From NCBI RefSeq assembly GCF_001279775.1, contig NZ_LGDG01000045.1:1-11391 (forward strand): a DNA stretch of 11,391 nt, given 5' to 3'. The DNA is from Streptomyces sp. MMG1533 (lineage in GTDB: Bacteria; Actinomycetota; Actinomycetes; Streptomycetales; Streptomycetaceae). Positions 8,135 through 11,391 of this stretch are shown piece after piece; the stretch's first letter is position 1; the number at the start of each line of letters is the position of its first letter. The position numbers and the translations under genes are program-made. Below the pieces are notes generated by a model that was not told the origin of the DNA, did no database searches, and saw nothing but the letters and a program-made list of their open reading frames with translations.

Positions 8135-8749
8135 ATGCCCCGCGGCCGCTATTCGCTCCATGATCCGCACGATCACACCCCCCTCGCAGAAGAACACTTC
8201 CACTGCGCCCCCGGCCCTTCCGGCTGGCGCTACGTCGCTCAACTGACCACCCCCTCGGGCGGCCACAGCGGCTCCGTCGACCTCACCCTCGACGAACTCG
8301 GCCGTCCCATCCGCCTCGAACTGCACGCCGCGAACTGGCAGGTGCGCGGCGCCGCCCTCGACGGCGTCACCTGGGTCCGCACGGACCCCACCGGCACCCA
8401 AGCCACGGAAGGCAACGTCCCCGCCCACGCCTTCACCGGCACATCCCCCGCATTCCTCGTCGCCACCACCCGGCTCCTCCGCCTCACCCCCTCTGCAACG
8501 GCAACCCGCGTACGCCTGGTCGCCTTCACGGATCCGGTCCTCGCACCGCGCACCGTTGACCAGTCCTGGGCCCTGCTGAAAAGAGAAGCACACGCCACTG
8601 ACAACGGCCCTCTGACCGTGGACGAATACCAGGTCACAGCCCTGGACACGGGGGAGCAGCACACCGTTCACATCGCCGGCGACGTGGTGCTCGCGGCACC
8701 CGGAATCGAGCTGGAAGACCTCGAATCCCCGCCGTCGGCATTCGCCTGA
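8135..8749 (+). CDS. Hypothetical protein, cytoplasmic
   Basis: I do not recognise this 204-residue protein. It has no signal peptide or membrane segment. The N-terminus is rich in histidine (H9, H12, H14, H21, H23, plus C24), followed by a predicted beta-rich body with Trp-containing strands (GWRYVAQLTT 30-39; LHAANWQVRG 63-72; GVTWVRTD 77-84) and an acidic end (ELEDLESPP, 192-200). Alternating hydrophobic stretches such as RVRLVAF (125-131) and HTVHIAGDVVLAAPG (176-190) suggest a beta-barrel or jelly-roll-like fold; that is inference. The ATG at 8135 is preferred to an in-frame ATG at 8066, because 8066 falls inside the terminator hairpin and AGGA (8126-8129) sits five bases before 8135. 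It lies 157 bases after ahcY, behind a terminator, and converges on the RDD gene. Codon use is like its neighbours', so it is likely a real, resident gene. Confidence 0.75.
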   Translation: MPRGRYSLHDPHDHTPLAEEHFHCAPGPSGWRYVAQLTTPSGGHSGSVDLTLDELGRPIRLELHAANWQVRGAALDGVTWVRTDPTGTQATEGNVPAHAFTGTSPAFLVATTRLLRLTPSATATRVRLVAFTDPVLAPRTVDQSWALLKREAHATDNGPLTVDEYQVTALDTGEQHTVHIAGDVVLAAPGIELEDLESPPSAFA

Positions 8750-8800
8750 GCGCGGACGCGAGCTACACGAGTGGAGGCAGGGAGCCTGGCGACCGCATAC

Positions 8801-8818
8801 GGCCGGCCCCCTGCGGCC
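8801..8818. terminator. Possible weak terminator hairpin
   Basis: In the 79-base gap between two converging genes, GGCCG (8801-8805) can pair with CGGCC (8814-8818) around an eight-base loop, next to a smaller CAGG-GAG-CCTG hairpin (8778-8788). The stem is short and has no T run, so termination here is only a guess. Confidence 0.25.
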
Positions 8819-8828
8819 ATCCCACACA

Positions 8829-9917
8829 TCAGGCAGGCGGCACGAACCCGGTGGCGGGACGATCGGCAGCCGTCGCCTCTCGTGGCGTCGCCGCAGGCCG
8901 ACTCGGCTGCCCCGGCATCCCGGGCTCACCGCCGACGCGGCCCTCCGCCTGACCGGCCGTCGAAGCCACCGCCTCCCCGCCTCCTGACGGAGTGGTCCAC
9001 GCACTGTGCGCGGCGGGCTGAGCAGCGGACGCCGCAGGCGGCACTACGGGAGGCCCGTACATACCCGGTGCAGCGGCAGCATGCGGCGCGCTGCCGGCAC
9101 CCGGCACACCACCACCGCCCGGCCGGCCACCGGCGTATGCCGCACCGACCGGTGCCCCGCCCACCGCTCCAGCGCCGAAGGCTCGGCGAGCCTCCCGCGC
9201 CTGCCGCTCCTGCACGACCGCCGCCAGATATGCGGCCGGCGGCACGTCCTGCGGGGCCGGAGCTCCGGTACGAGCCGTGAGATCAGCGGCGAGCCGCTCC
9301 GCCATGGCCCAACCGACCTGCGGATCCAACTGCTGCATCCGCGTCAGATACTGGCGGATCGCAAGCCACAAGCCGTCCGGGACCGCCGACAGGTCAAGCG
9401 CCGAAAAGCGTCCGGCCAGCCAGGGCGGAGGCGGAGGCACGAAACCAGTCCGCGCGGCCGGCACCCGTTCCCGTACGACCAGAGTCCCCGCGAACACGTC
9501 ACCGAGCCGACGACCACGCTCCGAGACGAGGGAGGCGATGCAGGCGACGACTCCGAACGTCATGAGAATCTCGACCGCACCGACCGCTCCCCGCACCAGC
9601 GAATGCCTGAACCGGATCGGCCCGCCGTCGTCCCGTACCACCCGCAGTCCGCATGCCAGCTTCCCGAGCGAACGCCCATGGCTGAGCGTCTCGACCGCGA
9701 TCGGGGCCCCCACCAGCACGAGAAGGAACGCCGAGATCGACAACGCGACCTGTGCCGCCTCGTCCAGCGAAGCCGTGGAAGCCACCAGCACGAGGGTGAC
9801 GACGATGTAGGCGGTCACGGCCACGGCCAGATCGATCAGTACGGCCAACGCCCTGCTGGGCAGTTTCGCGGGGCGCAACTCCAGCGCCACCGCCTCGCCC
9901 GTCACCAGATCACTCAC
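8829..9917 (-). CDS. RDD family membrane protein
   Basis: A 362-residue membrane protein. The N-terminal half is an RDD domain (about 13-150): R22 and D29 in SRALAVLIDLAV, hydrophobic spans at about 23-47, 58-76 and 108-131, the loop HGRSLGKLACGLRVV (80-94), and RGRRLGDVFAGTLVV (134-148). A polyproline stretch (PPPPPW, 161-166) leads to an amphipathic segment (about 172-245) and a long Ala/Pro/Gly-rich tail that is probably disordered and cytoplasmic. RDD proteins are thought to act in transport, some as sodium/proton antiporters, but the role of this actinobacterial type is unknown. The start is GTG (9917-9915) and its ribosome site is poor: GAAGGA lies 12 bases upstream. It diverges from the SpoIIM-like gene with 134 bases between starts, a pairing common in actinobacteria. 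The tail's low complexity makes its length likely to vary between strains. Confidence 0.92.
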   Translation of the reverse strand: MSDLVTGEAVALELRPAKLPSRALAVLIDLAVAVTAYIVVTLVLVASTASLDEAAQVALSISAFLLVLVGAPIAVETLSHGRSLGKLACGLRVVRDDGGPIRFRHSLVRGAVGAVEILMTFGVVACIASLVSERGRRLGDVFAGTLVVRERVPAARTGFVPPPPPWLAGRFSALDLSAVPDGLWLAIRQYLTRMQQLDPQVGWAMAERLAADLTARTGAPAPQDVPPAAYLAAVVQERQAREARRAFGAGAVGGAPVGAAYAGGRPGGGGVPGAGSAPHAAAAPGMYGPPVVPPAASAAQPAAHSAWTTPSGGGEAVASTAGQAEGRVGGEPGMPGQPSRPAATPREATAADRPATGFVPPA

Positions 9918-10051
9918 GTCTGTCCGCCGTCCTTCCCCTGACCTGCCCCGAGAACAGTCAGTCTGCCAAGCTGAGGGCGCATCGCGTCGCAGTACGACAA
10001 GCTGACCGCCACGACGAACCGCCGACGACCAGCCGAGGAGCAGGCAGACAG
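9918..10051. promoter_or_regulatory. Shared divergent promoter region, RDD / SpoIIM-like
   Basis: 134 bases between two divergent starts, so promoters for both genes must lie here or overlap them. On the minus strand TTGGCA (plus 9964-9969) and CAGGTC (plus 9940-9945) are 18 bases apart and could be a weak housekeeping promoter for the RDD gene, which would leave a leader of about 15 bases. No clear plus-strand promoter is seen; GAGGAG (10035-10040) is the ribosome site of the SpoIIM-like gene. Confidence 0.3.
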
Positions 10052-11059
10052 ATGGACCTCGACGTCTTCGTCACCGCCCACCGAGCCGAATGGGACCGCC
10101 TCGACGCGCTGCTCCGGCGCCAGCGCCGCCTCACGGGCGCCGAGACCGACGAACTCGTCGTCCTCTACCAACGCACCGCCACCCATCTGTCCCTGATCCA
10201 GTCCAGCGCCCCCGACCCGCAGCTGACCGGCCGACTCAGCCAACTCGTGGCACGCGCGCGCAGTGCGGTGACAGGCACCCGTCGCGCCTCCTGGCGCGAC
10301 GTCACACGCTTCCTGGCGTACGGCTTCCCGGCCGCGGTCTACAGGTCGCGCCACTGGTGGGTGCCCACAGCGCTCCTTTCCACGGTCGTGGCGGCCCTCC
10401 TGGGCTGGTGGATCGGCACTCACCCCGAAGTACAGGCATCCATCGCGGCCCCGACCGAACTGCGCGAGCTGACCCGCCCCGGCGGCCAGTACGAGTCGTA
10501 CTACTCGACCCACCCCGCAGCCTCCTTCGCCGCCCAGGTCTGGACGAACAACGCCCAGGCCGCAGCCATGTGCCTGGTTCTGGGTGTCTTCCTGGGCCTA
10601 CCGGTCCTCTGGATCCTCTTCCAGAACATGCTCAACCTCGGGGTCGGCTTCGGCCTGATGTCCTCGGCCGGCCGGCTGGACACCTTCCTCGGCCTCATCC
10701 TCCCGCACGGCCTGCTCGAACTCACCGCCGTCTTCGTCGCGGCCGGCACAGGCCTGCGCCTCGGCTGGACGGTGATCGACCCCGGCCCGCGCTCCCGACG
10801 CTCAGCCCTGGCGGAGGAGGGCCGAGCCGCCGTAGGCATGGCGATAGGCCTCGCACTCGTCCTCTTCGTCTCCGGCGCCATCGAAGGCTTCGTCACCCCG
10901 TCCGGCCTGCCCACCTGGGCCCGCATCGGTATCGGCATCGCGGCCGAGGCGGCATTCCTTACGTACGTCTACGTCCTGGGCGCCCGTGCAGTCCGAGCCG
11001 GAGACACCGGCGATGTCGAGGCAGCCGAGCGAAGCGCGACCGTTCCGACGGCCGCCTGA
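10052..11059 (+). CDS. Stage II sporulation protein M-like (DUF95) protein
   Basis: A 335-residue integral membrane protein of the SpoIIM/DUF95 family. It has a charged, helical N-terminal cytoplasmic part (about 1-95) and hydrophobic spans at about 103-121, 170-200, 212-240, 260-278 and 290-310. Family marks are visible: the NN pair at 166-167 in WTNNAQAAA, PHGLLELTAVF (218-228) with H219 and E223, and AIEGFVTPS (276-284). In Bacillus, SpoIIM acts in forespore engulfment with SpoIID and SpoIIP; Streptomyces spores form without engulfment and those partners are not here, so the name reflects homology only. The start has GAGGAG (10035-10040) 11 bases upstream. It is divergent from the RDD gene. 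In actinobacteria this pair commonly occurs near genes for MoxR ATPases and DUF58 proteins, none of which are in this window. The rrn promoter region begins 53 bases after its stop, with no visible terminator between. Confidence 0.92.
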   Translation: MDLDVFVTAHRAEWDRLDALLRRQRRLTGAETDELVVLYQRTATHLSLIQSSAPDPQLTGRLSQLVARARSAVTGTRRASWRDVTRFLAYGFPAAVYRSRHWWVPTALLSTVVAALLGWWIGTHPEVQASIAAPTELRELTRPGGQYESYYSTHPAASFAAQVWTNNAQAAAMCLVLGVFLGLPVLWILFQNMLNLGVGFGLMSSAGRLDTFLGLILPHGLLELTAVFVAAGTGLRLGWTVIDPGPRSRRSALAEEGRAAVGMAIGLALVLFVSGAIEGFVTPSGLPTWARIGIGIAAEAAFLTYVYVLGARAVRAGDTGDVEAAERSATVPTAA

Positions 11060-11060
11060 T

Positions 11061-11070
11061 GTGCATGCAC
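11061..11070. repeat. Perfect 10-bp palindrome
   Basis: GTGCATGCAC starts one base after the SpoIIM-like stop codon and lies about 43 bases upstream of the first strong rrn -35 box. It could be a small operator or chance. Nothing ties it to a known regulator. Confidence 0.35.
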
Positions 11071-11112
11071 CCCCGCTGAGCTGCTACTGTCTCCTTCGCC
11101 CCAAGAGAGCCG

Positions 11113-11141
11113 TTGACACGGAGCTTGAGGGGAGGTAGATT
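11113..11141 (+). promoter_or_regulatory. Strong sigma-HrdB-type rrn promoter
   Basis: TTGACA (11113-11118) and TAGATT (11136-11141) are separated by 17 bases, a near-ideal promoter for the housekeeping sigma factor of Streptomyces. Transcription should begin near 11148 and run into the rRNA operon to the right. It is the best promoter match in the window. Confidence 0.9.
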
Positions 11142-11253
11142 CGAACAGTTGCCTGGAGCCCAGCAATCATCTGGTTCGGCGACAGTGAGTGTCTGTCTGC
11201 TTCTGGAAATATTGATTTCAAAGAAGCCCCTTCCCGATGAATCGGAAACGGAT

Positions 11254-11288
11254 GGCCGGTCAGACCGGCTCAAAAGTTCTGATAATGT
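11254..11288 (+). promoter_or_regulatory. Second rrn promoter with palindromic -35 region
   Basis: TAATGT (11283-11288), in the context TTCTGATAATGTTGGGAGC, is a plausible -10. The corresponding -35 zone (about 11260-11265) lies within a tight hairpin, GCCGGT (11255-11260) CAG ACCGGC (11264-11269), and does not resemble TTGACA. Homologous positions in Streptomyces rrn leaders carry a promoter; here the assignment rests on the -10 and position. Confidence 0.55.
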
Positions 11289-11342
11289 TGGGAGCGCCGG
11301 AAAGGGAAACGCGAGAGCGGGAACCTGGAAAGCACCGAGGAA

Positions 11343-11369
11343 ATCAGATCGGAAAAGGTCTGATAGAGT
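11343..11369 (+). promoter_or_regulatory. Third promoter-like element in rrn leader
   Basis: TAGAGT (11364-11369) is a good -10 hexamer about 80 bases after the previous one and in a similar context (TCTGATA, then GGAAACG). ATCAGA (11343-11348) and TCTGAT (11359-11364) form a perfect inverted repeat with a 10-base gap that overlaps the -10. No good -35 is seen. It could instead be a leader RNA hairpin. Confidence 0.45.
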
Positions 11370-11391
11370 CGGAAACGCAAGACCGAAGGGA

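Larger units (their letters stand above)
11060..11391 (+). other. Upstream promoter/leader region of a ribosomal RNA operon
   Basis: 332 bases without a gene. Composition changes sharply: AT-richer, with many GGAAA and GAAAC words, exactly as in the region ahead of Streptomyces 16S genes. The segment from 11281 to the window end closely resembles, from memory, the conserved pre-16S leader of Streptomyces rrn operons, including TCTGATAGAGT followed by CGGAAACGCAAGACCGAAGG near the right edge. Several promoters in series are expected (rrnD of S. coelicolor has four). The 16S gene must lie beyond 11391, on the plus strand. Confidence 0.85.

Noticed and set aside
11281..11391. Start of the 16S rRNA gene
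   Set aside because: The conserved 16S opening (AGAGTTTGATC) is not present; only the leader is in the window.

Overview
The window is high-GC actinobacterial chromosome, almost certainly Streptomyces. The evidence is the strong G/C third-position bias, GTG starts, a mycothiol-era actinobacterial gene neighbourhood (a PGI/PMI-like SIS gene next to manA, ahcY, an RDD/SpoIIM-like divergent pair) and, at the right edge, a leader region that looks like the multi-promoter upstream region of a Streptomyces rRNA operon. I see no mobile element, phage gene, CRISPR array, tRNA or clear defence system; most of the window is conserved core metabolism.

Layout. Positions 87-2708 (+) hold a mannose/hexose-phosphate cluster: a 56-residue Trm112-like zinc-ribbon protein, a degenerate SIS-domain protein of the bifunctional phosphoglucose/phosphomannose isomerase family, and ManA. 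A cation diffusion facilitator of the SLC30A9-like type follows at 2821-3801 (+). It meets a convergent PTS fructose-type permease with IIB-IIC-IIA order (6051-3919, -). The junction carries a previously unremarked run of 13-base tandem units and a 13-bp bidirectional terminator hairpin. A 469-base divergent region separates the PTS gene from ahcY (6521-7978, +), which ends at a strong terminator. An unrecognised 204-residue cytoplasmic protein follows (8135-8749, +). It converges on an RDD-domain membrane protein (9917-8829, -), which is divergent from a SpoIIM/DUF95-type membrane protein (10052-11059, +). The last 332 bases (11060-11391) hold rrn-type promoters; the 16S gene itself lies beyond the window.

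How the parts fit. ManA interconverts mannose-6-phosphate and fructose-6-phosphate, feeding GDP-mannose for glycans or returning mannose to glycolysis. The nearby PTS permease has no fruK or repressor gene beside it, so mannose-type uptake coupled to ManA is a reasonable alternative to fructose uptake. AhcY recycles S-adenosylhomocysteine from methylation reactions. The RDD and SpoIIM-like proteins are a known actinobacterial pair of membrane proteins without a firm function. I found no convincing wholly new system. The best second-look items are the degenerate isomerase paralogue, the orphan BCA-type PTS enzyme, the 13-base tandem array, the structured ahcY leader and the palindromes in the rrn promoter region.
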